Source: Prolixibacteraceae bacterium
Lineage (GTDB): Bacteria > Bacteroidota > Bacteroidia > Bacteroidales > Prolixibacteraceae
Length of the DNA stretch: 24,861 nt
Assembly (NCBI GenBank): GCA_023229575.1
Contig: JALNYZ010000047.1
Coordinates: 1 to 24,861 of the forward strand
Direction: 5' to 3'
Shown: positions 16,256 through 24,805 of the stretch, piece by piece
How positions within the stretch are numbered: position 1 is the stretch's first letter
How the letters are laid out: every line of letters begins with the position of its first letter
Position numbers and translations under genes: made by a program
Notes under the pieces: model-generated
Database searches by the model: none
What the model saw: only the letters and a program-made list of their open reading frames with translations
Told to the model about the DNA's origin: nothing

Positions 16256-16822
16256 GTGAAAGATCTTTTATTAATAGATGGATTACAACGGAGTGATAAA
16301 TTGATATTCGATTATATTTTCAACTATTATTACTCCTCTCTTTGTGCGTTCTCAATGCAGTATCTGGGCAACAGGGACAATGTCGAAGACCTTGTACAGG
16401 ATTTTTTTGTCACGCTATGGATGGAAGCCCCCCGTTTGCAAATTAAGTCATCACTAAAATCATACCTCTTTACAGCCATTAAAAACCGTTGCATCGATTT
16501 CCAAAAGCATCATAAGGTTGCAGAGAAATACCGGACTTTTATTCTTTTCTCAGCAGAAAAGGAGGATAATTCGACCGACCAATATTTCGCGGAATCAGAA
16601 CTGCGTCAGGCAATTCAGAATGGCCTGAGCAAATTGCCTCCCCGTTGCCGTGAAATTTATAAATTAAGTCGTCTAAACGGCTTGTCAAATCAGGAGGTTT
16701 CCGAGATGCTGGGCCTTACCAAACGAACAGTGGAATTGCAGATCAGCAACTCACTGAAAATTCTTAGAAAGGAGCTTGTGGAATTCCTTCCCTTTTTTCT
16801 GATTGTGTGGTTGATTGTCTAA
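16256..16822 (+). CDS. ECF-type RNA polymerase sigma factor (FecI-like, Bacteroides-expansion type)
   Basis: A 188-residue ECF sigma-70 family protein that should direct transcription of the downstream SusC/SusD locus. Region 2 (about residues 15-85) contains DNVEDLVQDFFVTLW and SSLKSYLFTAIKNRCID. Region 4 (about 120-172) contains LPPRCREIYKLSRLNGLSNQEV and the helix-turn-helix ending TKRTVELQISNSLKIL. The tail (176-188) is strongly hydrophobic, as often seen in this family. The start is a GTG at 16256; the ATG at 16278 is out of frame and no in-frame ATG lies close upstream. Its partner FecR gene is not adjacent but 1.6 kb downstream, beyond an opposite-strand gene. Activity should be held by FecR and released by the STN domain of the SusC at 19583. 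Confidence 0.92.
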   Translation: MKDLLLIDGLQRSDKLIFDYIFNYYYSSLCAFSMQYLGNRDNVEDLVQDFFVTLWMEAPRLQIKSSLKSYLFTAIKNRCIDFQKHHKVAEKYRTFILFSAEKEDNSTDQYFAESELRQAIQNGLSKLPPRCREIYKLSRLNGLSNQEVSEMLGLTKRTVELQISNSLKILRKELVEFLPFFLIVWLIV

Positions 16823-16929
16823 GGTACACCATTCACTTTCCTTTAAACAGATTTTTTCTTATTGTAAGTTTGAATTGGTATTTGTCGTCCCTAATCTTCC
16901 CATAAAGCAATCTGTCATCTTTTCACACC

Positions 16930-17931
16930 TTACGATACCTTTTTATTTCTACTGAACATTTGTATTTTTTGGCGCCTATTTTTTTTTATATACTTCTCAT
17001 ATTCCTCCGATATATCTTTATTTCCGACAAAGGGTTTGTAGATCATCCTTGCCCTAAAACTATACACCTTCCCGATTTTTGGATTTGGAACTATGTATTG
17101 GAAATCCCATGCAGGATAACCATTACCTCCTCCTCCTGTAGGCGATTGCGCCAATCTGATAGTTTCGGAGGATTTAAACAGATAAGCAAGTACCATATTG
17201 TGAAATCGTCCATAATAATAAGGCTCTGAAAATCTGTACTCAGAATAATTTTTTGGCAGTTTTGCTTCAAAACCAGGGGCAAAGTATAGATCATAATTGT
17301 CATTTATTCCCTTGTGTGTGCTTTTCGTGCCATGTACCTCTGAAAAAGCGGTGATCCATTTTTTAGAAGTGCTCCCCTCTGTAATTCCTTTGAAATAGAT
17401 GTTGGAATCTTCAGTATTATTGATGTAACTCGCCCAAAAAAAACCGGCATAACCATGACTGAAATATTGTGTATTATGCAAAATACATCGGAAGGTAACA
17501 TCAATATAACATGGTTCAACAAGCCTGAATTCAGTGAGGCTTTCCACACCTGAGACTGGTGTAGCTTCCTGATACAAAAGAACCTCGTATTCACTTTTTC
17601 TGCATAAGGTCATTGGATTAAGCCGTGGTTCAAAAAACTGTATCAGGCTGTCGCCGCTGAAAATATGTTCAAGGTTAAATCCGGCAATCGATGGCTTGAA
17701 TACTGTGGAGTCCTGGTGAGAATGGTAAAGTTCGGTTATCCCGTTATAACCTGGGCGGTGAACCGGTGGAGTGCCGGTATTGTCAATGAAAATCGCCTTC
17801 AGATCTCCTTTTTCAATGGTTATCGTTTTACTCTGATCAAAACCAGTCGGTTTCAATGTAGTTACCTTTTTTCCGCTACAGGGAACCATGGTGATTAAAC
17901 CAATCATACAAAGAACAAATTTTGTATTCAT
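16930..17931 (-). CDS. Exported protein of unknown function (possible lipoprotein)
   Basis: A 333-residue protein read from the minus strand, the only gene here on that strand. The N-terminus is a signal peptide (MNTKFVLCMIGLITMVPC). C18 could be lipidated, but proline at -1 is a poor lipobox, so lipidation is uncertain. The rest is rich in aromatic residues and predicted beta strands, with motifs PGYNGITELYHSH, IAGFNLEHIFSG, a glycine run PTGGGGNGYPAWDFQY and YSFRARMIYKPF, then a basic C-terminal tail (KKNRRQK). The beta-rich layout would fit a carbohydrate-binding or hydrolase-like sandwich, but I do not recognise the family. It is inserted between the sigma and FecR genes, convergent with sigma, and has repeat sequences near both ends. 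Its start is the ATG (minus strand) at 17931. Confidence 0.75.
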   Translation of the reverse strand: MNTKFVLCMIGLITMVPCSGKKVTTLKPTGFDQSKTITIEKGDLKAIFIDNTGTPPVHRPGYNGITELYHSHQDSTVFKPSIAGFNLEHIFSGDSLIQFFEPRLNPMTLCRKSEYEVLLYQEATPVSGVESLTEFRLVEPCYIDVTFRCILHNTQYFSHGYAGFFWASYINNTEDSNIYFKGITEGSTSKKWITAFSEVHGTKSTHKGINDNYDLYFAPGFEAKLPKNYSEYRFSEPYYYGRFHNMVLAYLFKSSETIRLAQSPTGGGGNGYPAWDFQYIVPNPKIGKVYSFRARMIYKPFVGNKDISEEYEKYIKKNRRQKIQMFSRNKKVS

Positions 17932-18023
17932 AATTCGCTGATTATAATTTAAGCAGGATCTTAATGTGGTGCGGATTTCTATATCCGGAATGCCGAAACC
18001 GAGGCGAAAATAGAAAAATAATC

Positions 18024-18060
18024 AGTAGATTGCTTCGTCGTGCCTCCTACCAATGACAAA
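18024..18060 (-). repeat. Intergenic repeat, copy A (minus orientation)
   Basis: Read on the minus strand it begins GTCATTGGTAGGAGGCACG and ends ACGAAGCAATCT. This is the layout of a short repeat I recognise as common in intergenic DNA of Bacteroidota and other bacteria (GTCATTGCGA...GAAGCAATCT). ATTG and CAAT at the ends can pair. It lies inverted relative to copy B, 95 bp away. Confidence 0.6.
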
Positions 18061-18155
18061 TTTATGTAAACTGTCATAATTGGCATTGTGTGACGATCTA
18101 TAATTAAATATTATCTAAACTGGCTCGCAGTATATTTTACCTCCAAAAAAATGAT

Positions 18156-18194
18156 CCGTCATTGCGATCCGCCGGCTGGCGGAGAAGCAATCTG
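18156..18194 (+). repeat. Intergenic repeat, copy B, with internal hairpin
   Basis: Begins CCGTCATTGCGATC and ends GAGAAGCAATCTG. The outer ATTGC (18161-18165) pairs with GCAAT (18187-18191). Inside, TCCGCC (18168-18173) and GGCGGA (18178-18183) form a perfect 6-bp stem around GGCT, so the whole unit folds as one stem-loop. It has the same frame as copy A, with a different central stem. Confidence 0.65.
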
Positions 18195-18223
18195 TTGAGA
18201 GTCGCATAAATTTTTCTTAACTT

Positions 18224-18295
18224 AATGACATTGCCCGAACGGGACGGAATTTATCTCTTAATCCATTTTCTACCGATATTTTATCCCTAACGGGT
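18224..18295 (+). repeat. Second repeat-like segment with GGGAC/CCC blocks
   Basis: Contains GCCCGAACGGGACGGAAT, with a CCCG-AA-CGGG mini-hairpin at 18234-18243, and then CTACCGATATTTTATCCC followed by TAACGGG. From memory this resembles a second class of intergenic repeat in Bacteroidota genomes. No second copy lies in the window, so the call rests on recognition alone. Confidence 0.3.
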
Positions 18296-18423
18296 AAAAA
18301 AAAACAAATTTTAAACGGTCTCTTAAAAAACTCTTCCTGGCTATATGTGTGCCTAAACCTTTCATCGTCTTAGTACTGAACGGCAAAATAATGATGCTGT
18401 TGTGAAATAGAAAGATAAGTATT

Positions 18424-19473
18424 ATGAATAGTGGATACAGGGAAATTGAAGAACTATTGCCAGGCTATTTTTCGGGCGATCTGTCTGATAGGGAGCGTGC
18501 AATAGTCGATGAGTGGAGAATAGAATTGCCTGGGAATGAACTGTTTTATCAGGAAAGCAAGAAAGCATGGGAAGCCATGTCACTCTTGGGCGAGATGGAA
18601 CAGTTTAATTCATTCGAGGCCTTAAATAAAGTCAATGCAAGAATATTTGAACAAAAACCTATGCAATGGTTGGTCGTTGTTCAGCGTGCCGCCGCGGTAC
18701 TACTGCTCCCTTTGCTGTTCTTTTCAGGTTATACTTTGATGCGCAATTCTTCACTGAAAAAACTTCAGGAGGGACATGTGGTGATGCAAAGCATTACCTC
18801 CCGGCAGGGAATGGTTACAAAGTTTGAACTTTCAGATGGAACGAAAGTTTGGCTAAATTCAGGTTCGGAACTGAAATTTCCTACACGGTTTACCGGAGAT
18901 ACAAGAGAAGTTGTGCTCAATGGTGAGGCCTATTTTGACGTAACAAAAAACAAGAACCAACCTTTCCGGGTAAATGCCAACAAATTAAATGTTGAGGTTC
19001 TGGGTACCTCCTTCAATGTTGTCAGTTTTAATGATGAAACCCAATCTGAAGTGGTTTTGGTCACAGGTCAGGTTGCCCTCTCTTCCGATAACGGGCAAAC
19101 AAAAAAGGATTTTGGCACAATGCATTCCGGACAACGGGCTATCTATAAAAATGAGAACCAGAAAGTCTATGAAGAAGAGGTCCAGGTTGATAAATACATT
19201 GCCTGGAAAGAGGGTAACCTTATTTTTCGCGATGACAAGATGGAAGATGTTGTTAAGCGCCTGAGCCGTTGGTTCAATGTTGAAATAATAATTAATGACC
19301 CCGAAATAAAAAGCTATATCTATAAAGCAACATTCAGGAATGAAACCCTCACCCAGGTATTGCACCTCTTGAAAATTTCAGCCCCGATCGATTATCGGAT
19401 TACAGGGAACCAATTGATGCCAAACGGGGAATATGCTAAACAAAAAGTCTATCTGATGAAGAAAAAGATATAA
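18424..19473 (+). CDS. FecR-family anti-sigma factor
   Basis: A 349-residue inner-membrane regulator. The cytoplasmic N-terminus (1-86; LLPGYFSGDLSDRERAIVDEW) should bind the sigma factor. A single transmembrane helix lies at about 88-106 (AAAVLLLPLLFFSGYTLM). The periplasmic part has a FecR domain (about 118-225, with SRQGMVTKFELSDGTKVWLNSGSELKFP, VVLNGEAYFDV and VEVLGTSFNV) and a C-terminal DUF4974-type domain (about 262-335, NLIFRDDKMEDVVKRLSRWFNVEI). Such proteins hold the ECF sigma factor until the STN domain of a SusC-like receptor signals ligand uptake. SusC follows 109 bp downstream. Unlike the normal arrangement it is not adjacent to its sigma gene (16256-16822). Length and domains are typical. 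Confidence 0.93.
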   Translation: MNSGYREIEELLPGYFSGDLSDRERAIVDEWRIELPGNELFYQESKKAWEAMSLLGEMEQFNSFEALNKVNARIFEQKPMQWLVVVQRAAAVLLLPLLFFSGYTLMRNSSLKKLQEGHVVMQSITSRQGMVTKFELSDGTKVWLNSGSELKFPTRFTGDTREVVLNGEAYFDVTKNKNQPFRVNANKLNVEVLGTSFNVVSFNDETQSEVVLVTGQVALSSDNGQTKKDFGTMHSGQRAIYKNENQKVYEEEVQVDKYIAWKEGNLIFRDDKMEDVVKRLSRWFNVEIIINDPEIKSYIYKATFRNETLTQVLHLLKISAPIDYRITGNQLMPNGEYAKQKVYLMKKKI

Positions 19474-19480
19474 AAAAAAA

Positions 19481-19532
19481 CCGGGGAAGATGTTTGACAC
19501 CATCTGCCCCGGCATAAAGCCGGTTCTCTTTT
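19481..19532 (+). promoter_or_regulatory. Two overlapping hairpins between fecR and susC, possible attenuator
   Basis: Hairpin 1 pairs CCGGGGAAGATG (19481-19492) with CATCTGCCCCGG (19501-19512), with one mismatch and loop TTTGACAC. Hairpin 2 pairs CCGGC (19509-19513) with GCCGG (19519-19523) around ATAAA and is followed by TTCTCTTTT (19524-19532). Bases 19509-19512 are needed by both, so the two structures exclude each other. Hairpin 2 with its T-rich tail resembles a weak terminator. On the minus strand hairpin 1 is followed by a T-run (complement of 19472-19480). It could also simply be a bidirectional terminator ending the fecR transcript. Confidence 0.5.
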
Positions 19533-19582
19533 GGCGAAGATTGCCGGGATCAATAGTAATTAACTAAAATCATTTCAAAGTT

Positions 19583-22500
19583 ATGGAAAAAACGTTCCGT
19601 TCAACTCGGGTGTGCACAAAAAATGCATATCTCCGAAAAATCTGGATGACTATGAAGATGACAATTTTTATTTTCTTTCTCGCCGTCACTCAAATGATGG
19701 CAACAGAAACGTACTCACAAAGTACACGATTGTCGCTAAATCTCAAAGACGTCTCCATCAAAAAGGTGCTGGATGAAATTGAAGGAAACAGCGAGTTTGT
19801 TTTTCTTTACAACAGCAAACTGGTTGATGTAGATCGAACTGTGTCAATGGACTTCAGCAACCAAAAGATCTCAGAAATACTGGACAAATTGTTCCAGGAC
19901 GTGGATGTGGTCTATACAGTTGTTGACCGGCAGATTGTCCTGACCAACAGAAGCGACCAAACCAGCTTTACCCGGTTGGTTGAACAGCAACCCGGTAAAA
20001 CTGTCAAAGGAAAAGTCACCGACAAGGCAGGTCTCTCCCTGCCGGGGGTCTCAATTGTGGTGCAGGGGACAACAACTGGTGTAATAACCGACAATGACGG
20101 AAATTACTCACTGCCCAATGTTCCTGACAACGCTAAATTGCAATTTTCGTTTGTAGGAATGAAAATGCAGGCGGTTCCCGTTGGAAACAAGAAAATTATT
20201 AATATGGTTTTGGAGGAAGAGACGCTCGCAATTGAAGAGATTGTTGCAGTCGGGTATGGAACCCAGAAGAAGGTTAACCTTACCGGAGCTGTCTCTTCAA
20301 TCAATTCTGAGAAGTTGGCTACCGTGCCCACAGCCAACGTATCATCGTTGTTGTATGGTAATTTTCCGGGTTTGACGACCCTTCAAAGGAGCGGTGAGCC
20401 TGGATTGGATGATGTGTCCATATCAATCCGTGGTTTCGGAGGCGCCCTTGTGGTTGTCGATGGAATTGTAAACAGGGATTTTTCCCGTCTTAACGCCAAT
20501 GAGATAGAGAGTGTCACCATCCTGAAGGATGCAGCTTCCTCTGCCGTATATGGGGTAAGTGGTGGAAATGGGGTTATCCTCGTTACCACAAAGAAGGGGA
20601 AAATTGGAAAACCTGTACTTAGTGTTTCAATGAATTATGGTGTTCAGCACACCACAAGATATCCAAAGTTTGTCAACTCATGGGAATACGCGACATTGAG
20701 GAACGAAGCCAGTGTAAACATTGGGGGAAAACCCGTATACACGCCGGAGCAGCTCCAGAAATTCCAGGATGGATCCGATCCCGTTAACTATCCAAATTTT
20801 GATTATTACAAATACATGATCAATGATTATGCCCCAATGAAGGATCAAAATATTTCGATCAGTGGGGGTAGTGAAAAGATCAAATACTACTTTTTACTTG
20901 GACAAACATCGCAGGCTTCAAGATGGAAGACATATGGTGGCGGGAACCAGGAATATTCGAAATACAATTTCAGGTCCAATATTGACGCGCAAATTACTGA
21001 CGACCTGGATGTATCCGTTGAGTTTGGCGGAAGATACGAGAATCGCGATAACCTCACCCAGAATGCATATCTGATGTCTTCCTGGTTGCAATTCCAGTGG
21101 CCTATTGCCAATCCATTTACACCGGATGGGAAGTTAGAGGCAACCAACCAGGGAATGATAGGTTATCTCGACCGTAATTTATCTGGCTATAACAGGAATG
21201 AGGCGTACTTCTTTCAGGGAGGCTTATCAGTAAATTATAAAGTGCCATGGGTCAAGGGGTTAAGTATCAATGTAAAAGGCGCCAGCGATCTCTATTTTGC
21301 AAATCAAAAGATTTGGCAAAAAAAATTCCCTTATTACAAATGGGATCCGTCAACGAATACCTCTTACCAGACAGGTGCACTGCAAGTCAATGCATTGACA
21401 TTGGATAACTGGAGATCATCAGCGCTCCGTACCATCAGTTCCATTAACTACAACAGGACCTTTGCAAGCGCCCATAATGTGAAAGCGCTCTTGTTATATG
21501 AAGTTAGTTCATACAAAGGTGATAACTTCCAGGCAACCAGAACGGGCTACGTTGTTCCGATCGATCAGATCTTTGCCGGACCGGACCTTAACAAAAGCAA
21601 CTCAGGGGGGGCCTCCGATAATGGAAGGGAGAGTTATGCCGGACGATTAAACTACGATTACAAAGGTAAGTACCTGTTTGAATACAATTTTCGCTACGAT
21701 GGTTCGGCCAGGTTCCCACCAGATAAAAGATGGGGTTTCTTCTCCGGGGTATCTGCAGGTTGGAGAATTTCCGATGAGAAGTTCATTAAAAATAATTTCA
21801 AGGCCATTGAGAACCTGAAACTGCGTGGTTCGTGGGGAGAATTGGGAAGTGATGTTACAGGTAACTACCAGCACCTTGCAGGATATACCTATCCGTCAGG
21901 GAACTATATTCTGGGAAGCAATATTGTTACCAATGGAATGGTCGATTCAGGTACGCCCAACCCAAATATTACCTGGGAAAAGAGCCAGATTTTTGATTTT
22001 GGTTTCGACCTGAGCCTCTGGAAAAGGAAACTTGAAGTTGAGGCTGACGTCTACTACCGCAAAAGAGAGGGCCTATTGGCAACAAGATCGCTCCAGTTGC
22101 CATCCACCTTCGGGGCAACCTTACCACTTGAAAACCTGAACGCAGATAATACAAGAGGTTTTGAAATCTTGCTGAGACATAACAACCAAATTGGTCAGGT
22201 CAAATATTCGGTTTCACCGTACCTTTCTTATGCAAGGGCAAAAAACAGCCATCTGGAACAGCGGGCCTTCACCAGCCAATACGACAATTGGAGAAGTAAT
22301 TCTGAAAACAGGTGGTCCAATATTTATTGGGGCTACAAAGCGATCGGACAGTTCCAGAACAAGGCAGAGCTTGTTTCATCCCCTATTCAGGACAGAAGGG
22401 CGAACAGCACTTTACTGCCCGGCGATATCAAATATGATGACTTTAACCAGGACGGGGTTATTGATGGCAACGACATTCAGCCCATCGGAAAAAGTGCTTT

Positions 22501-22999
22501 TCCGGAGTTGAACTATGGTTTGGGGTTAAATGCTTCCTGGAAAAAGTTCTCTATCGACATGAACTGGCAGGGTTCGTCCAATTTCAATATTGTCCAGCAA
22601 TTAAACCTGATTCACCCGTTCCAATACAACATCATGAACACCTATCACTATTTCATGGACAGATGGCACCGAACGGATATAAATGATCCCAATTCAGCAT
22701 GGATTCCGGGAAAATATCCTGCTACGATAGCCCAGGGTTCAACCAATAACAACATGAACTCATCTTTCTGGTTATTGAATGCTAAATATCTTCGGTTGAG
22801 AACGTTGAATATCAGCTATAATCTGGAGAGCAGTTTTCTGAAAAGACATAAAATAGAGGCGTTGACCATCATATTAAGTGGTCAAAACATTCTGACGATA
22901 GCCAATACCGGTGAACTTGACCCGGAGGCTCCGATCGGAAGGGGCTCCTATTATCCTGAGATGATGTCTTATAACATTGGATTCAATATCAAATTTTAA
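19583..22999 (+). CDS. SusC/RagA-family TonB-dependent outer-membrane transporter with STN signalling domain
   Basis: A 1138-residue outer-membrane glycan importer driven by TonB. After a long n-region and signal peptide (about 1-40, ending VTQMMA) comes an STN domain (about 48-122, LSLNLKDVSIKKVLDEIE), which contacts FecR in the periplasm. Then come a CarboxypepD_reg-like domain (about 140-215, VKGKVTDKAGLSLPGVSI), the signature EEIVAVGYGTQKKVNLTGAV (218-237), a plug domain (about 230-345, SIRGFGGALVVVDGI) and a 22-strand beta barrel. DFNQDGVIDGNDIQPIG is the usual late SusC loop, and the protein ends IGFNIKF with the C-terminal aromatic assembly signal. The STN domain with upstream FecR and sigma indicates autoregulated expression. 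SusD follows after 10 bp. The transported glycan is unknown. Confidence 0.96.
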   Translation: MEKTFRSTRVCTKNAYLRKIWMTMKMTIFIFFLAVTQMMATETYSQSTRLSLNLKDVSIKKVLDEIEGNSEFVFLYNSKLVDVDRTVSMDFSNQKISEILDKLFQDVDVVYTVVDRQIVLTNRSDQTSFTRLVEQQPGKTVKGKVTDKAGLSLPGVSIVVQGTTTGVITDNDGNYSLPNVPDNAKLQFSFVGMKMQAVPVGNKKIINMVLEEETLAIEEIVAVGYGTQKKVNLTGAVSSINSEKLATVPTANVSSLLYGNFPGLTTLQRSGEPGLDDVSISIRGFGGALVVVDGIVNRDFSRLNANEIESVTILKDAASSAVYGVSGGNGVILVTTKKGKIGKPVLSVSMNYGVQHTTRYPKFVNSWEYATLRNEASVNIGGKPVYTPEQLQKFQDGSDPVNYPNFDYYKYMINDYAPMKDQNISISGGSEKIKYYFLLGQTSQASRWKTYGGGNQEYSKYNFRSNIDAQITDDLDVSVEFGGRYENRDNLTQNAYLMSSWLQFQWPIANPFTPDGKLEATNQGMIGYLDRNLSGYNRNEAYFFQGGLSVNYKVPWVKGLSINVKGASDLYFANQKIWQKKFPYYKWDPSTNTSYQTGALQVNALTLDNWRSSALRTISSINYNRTFASAHNVKALLLYEVSSYKGDNFQATRTGYVVPIDQIFAGPDLNKSNSGGASDNGRESYAGRLNYDYKGKYLFEYNFRYDGSARFPPDKRWGFFSGVSAGWRISDEKFIKNNFKAIENLKLRGSWGELGSDVTGNYQHLAGYTYPSGNYILGSNIVTNGMVDSGTPNPNITWEKSQIFDFGFDLSLWKRKLEVEADVYYRKREGLLATRSLQLPSTFGATLPLENLNADNTRGFEILLRHNNQIGQVKYSVSPYLSYARAKNSHLEQRAFTSQYDNWRSNSENRWSNIYWGYKAIGQFQNKAELVSSPIQDRRANSTLLPGDIKYDDFNQDGVIDGNDIQPIGKSAFPELNYGLGLNASWKKFSIDMNWQGSSNFNIVQQLNLIHPFQYNIMNTYHYFMDRWHRTDINDPNSAWIPGKYPATIAQGSTNNNMNSSFWLLNAKYLRLRTLNISYNLESSFLKRHKIEALTIILSGQNILTIANTGELDPEAPIGRGSYYPEMMSYNIGFNIKF

Positions 23000-23009
23000 T
23001 TAACCCATT

Positions 23010-24782
23010 ATGAAAAATAAAATATTCATAGTCTTGTTGACTACTATATTTCTATCCGGTTGTATCAAAGACACCCTGGACAGAAAACCATTAAACATCA
23101 TTTCGGATGTGGATGTTTGGGTCTCAGAGCCGATGATGGATATCTATATGGCTAAGTTGTACGATAACATCATAATGGCCCAGGATTTTACCTATGGTGG
23201 TATTACCATAAGTGAACTTTCGGACGAAGGTACTGCAATTCAACAGCACACACCAATCTATGTGGATTATGGTAATCATACCCTTACACTGAATACCGGA
23301 GCGTATTCCTGGATCAGGAAGGCCAATTATTTTATGCAAATGGCCAAAACATCCACCATTCCTGCGGCCAAGAGCAAACAATACATTGCAGAAGCCCGTT
23401 TTATCAGGGCCTTCTATTATTTTGACCTGGTTAAGAAATACGGGGGCATGCCAATTATTGAGGAGGTTCAGACCTTCGATAACAATCTGGCCGATTTGCA
23501 AGTTCCCAGGAACAAGGAGGAGGAGGTATACGATTATATCTTAAAAGAGCTTGATGCAGCGAGCGCCGATCTGCCCGATTCATGGGATGCCAGCAATTCC
23601 AACCGTGCTACCAAGATGGTTGCCATGTCATTAAAATCACGTGCAGCCCTTTATGCCGGATCGATCGCGAAATATGGAACGGTTCAGATAAACGGACTGG
23701 TAGGTATTCCGGCTTCAAAAGCAAATACCTATTTCACCGCTTCATTGAACGCATCCAAGGCTGTCATGGACAGCAAGAAATACGCACTGTACACCAAATC
23801 CTATGACCCTGTAGCCAAATCAGGCGATCCGATAAAAAATTACCAGGACATTTTTTCGGTCAAGAACAACTCCGAGGTTATCTTCCAGAAGGCTTTTCAA
23901 TATCCCGACAAAGGTCACGACTGGGATTTAGTAATGGCTCCTGACGGGTTTGTAGGAGTTGGCAGCAATCTTTGTCCTGTTTTGGAACTGGTGGAATCTT
24001 ATGAATACATTGATGGAACCCCCGGTACATTAAATTATGAAGGAAAGCAGTTTGACTCCCCTGATGAGCTGTTTAAGAACAAGGACCCGCGTTGTGACGC
24101 GACTATTTTACGTTCAAACACGCCGACAGGATGGGGCAGGCCTATGTCGATGTGGGCCGGAATTTATGATACCGATGGTAAACTCTATGCACTCAGAGGA
24201 AGTGTATTTCCAAAAGACCCGGCAGTTTTGCAGATTGGCCTCGATGGTCCGTACCCTTCAGGCAAACCTGCCAAATCCGGCTTTTATCTCAGGAAACTTT
24301 TAAACCTTACCAAACTTACTAATCAAAATGGTGGTTATTCTGACGAGAATTGGGTCGAGTTGCGGTTGGCAGAGGTAATGCTCAACTACACGGAAGCCGC
24401 GTTGGAGTTGGGTACCAATCTGACAGAGGCGCTGAATGCAATTAACCAGATAAGGAGCCGGGCAGGTATAAGAGCATTGACCGCAGGTGAACTGACCATG
24501 GACAGGTTGCGCAACGAAAGAAGGGTAGAGCTTGCCTTCGAAGACAAACGTTTCTGGGACATGAAGCGATGGAGGATTAGCGCAGATATCTTTAACAACA
24601 CCCAATTGCATGGCTTATGGCCGTACCTGCAATATACCGGTAGCGGTTACAAATATATTTTCAAAAAGATTACCGGTACCCCGATGGAATTGCCAAGGGT
24701 ATTCAGCCAGAGGGACTATTACAGCACGCTTGCGGGCTACAGGAGTACCAACAACAATATTATTAACAATCCGGGATGGTAA
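23010..24782 (+). CDS. SusD/RagB-family glycan-binding outer-membrane lipoprotein
   Basis: A 590-residue surface lipoprotein that forms the lid of the SusC transporter. The signal peptide ends in lipobox LSGC with lipidated C18. A SusD-like N-terminal region contains ARFIRAFYYFDLVKKYGGMP (about residues 130-148), the family's most recognisable motif. The tetratricopeptide-like helices are followed by the C-terminal SusD/RagB domain, with INQIRSRAGI and LRNERRVELAFEDKRFWDMK (about 500-520), and the end NNPGW. It is 10 bp downstream of SusC, so the two are co-transcribed and work as a pair. Length is at the upper end of the normal range. All parts of the family pattern are present; the oligosaccharide bound cannot be predicted. 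Confidence 0.96.
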   Translation: MKNKIFIVLLTTIFLSGCIKDTLDRKPLNIISDVDVWVSEPMMDIYMAKLYDNIIMAQDFTYGGITISELSDEGTAIQQHTPIYVDYGNHTLTLNTGAYSWIRKANYFMQMAKTSTIPAAKSKQYIAEARFIRAFYYFDLVKKYGGMPIIEEVQTFDNNLADLQVPRNKEEEVYDYILKELDAASADLPDSWDASNSNRATKMVAMSLKSRAALYAGSIAKYGTVQINGLVGIPASKANTYFTASLNASKAVMDSKKYALYTKSYDPVAKSGDPIKNYQDIFSVKNNSEVIFQKAFQYPDKGHDWDLVMAPDGFVGVGSNLCPVLELVESYEYIDGTPGTLNYEGKQFDSPDELFKNKDPRCDATILRSNTPTGWGRPMSMWAGIYDTDGKLYALRGSVFPKDPAVLQIGLDGPYPSGKPAKSGFYLRKLLNLTKLTNQNGGYSDENWVELRLAEVMLNYTEAALELGTNLTEALNAINQIRSRAGIRALTAGELTMDRLRNERRVELAFEDKRFWDMKRWRISADIFNNTQLHGLWPYLQYTGSGYKYIFKKITGTPMELPRVFSQRDYYSTLAGYRSTNNNIINNPGW

Positions 24783-24805
24783 TCATTTCAAGGACTAAAA
24801 TATAA

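Larger units (their letters stand above)
17932..18423. other. 492-bp non-coding region between the unknown gene and fecR, rich in repeats
   Basis: No credible gene lies here. It must hold the divergent promoters for the minus-strand gene and for fecR, but I find no clean TAnnTTTG element for either. It contains a small hairpin (CGGAT/ATCCG, about 17975-17990), two inverted copies of a GTCATTG...GAAGCAATCT repeat (18024-18060 and 18156-18194) and a further repeat-like segment (18224-18295). The final 120 bp before fecR are plain AT-rich sequence. Confidence 0.6.

Noticed and set aside
17665..17898. Plus-strand open frame of 77 codons opposite the unknown minus-strand gene.
   Set aside because: The minus-strand frame is far longer and has a signal peptide; the plus-strand frame has no domain pattern.
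17932..18423. CRISPR array or insertion sequence in the repeat-rich gap.
   Set aside because: Only two imperfect inverted copies are present, with no regular spacing, no cas genes and no transposase frame.
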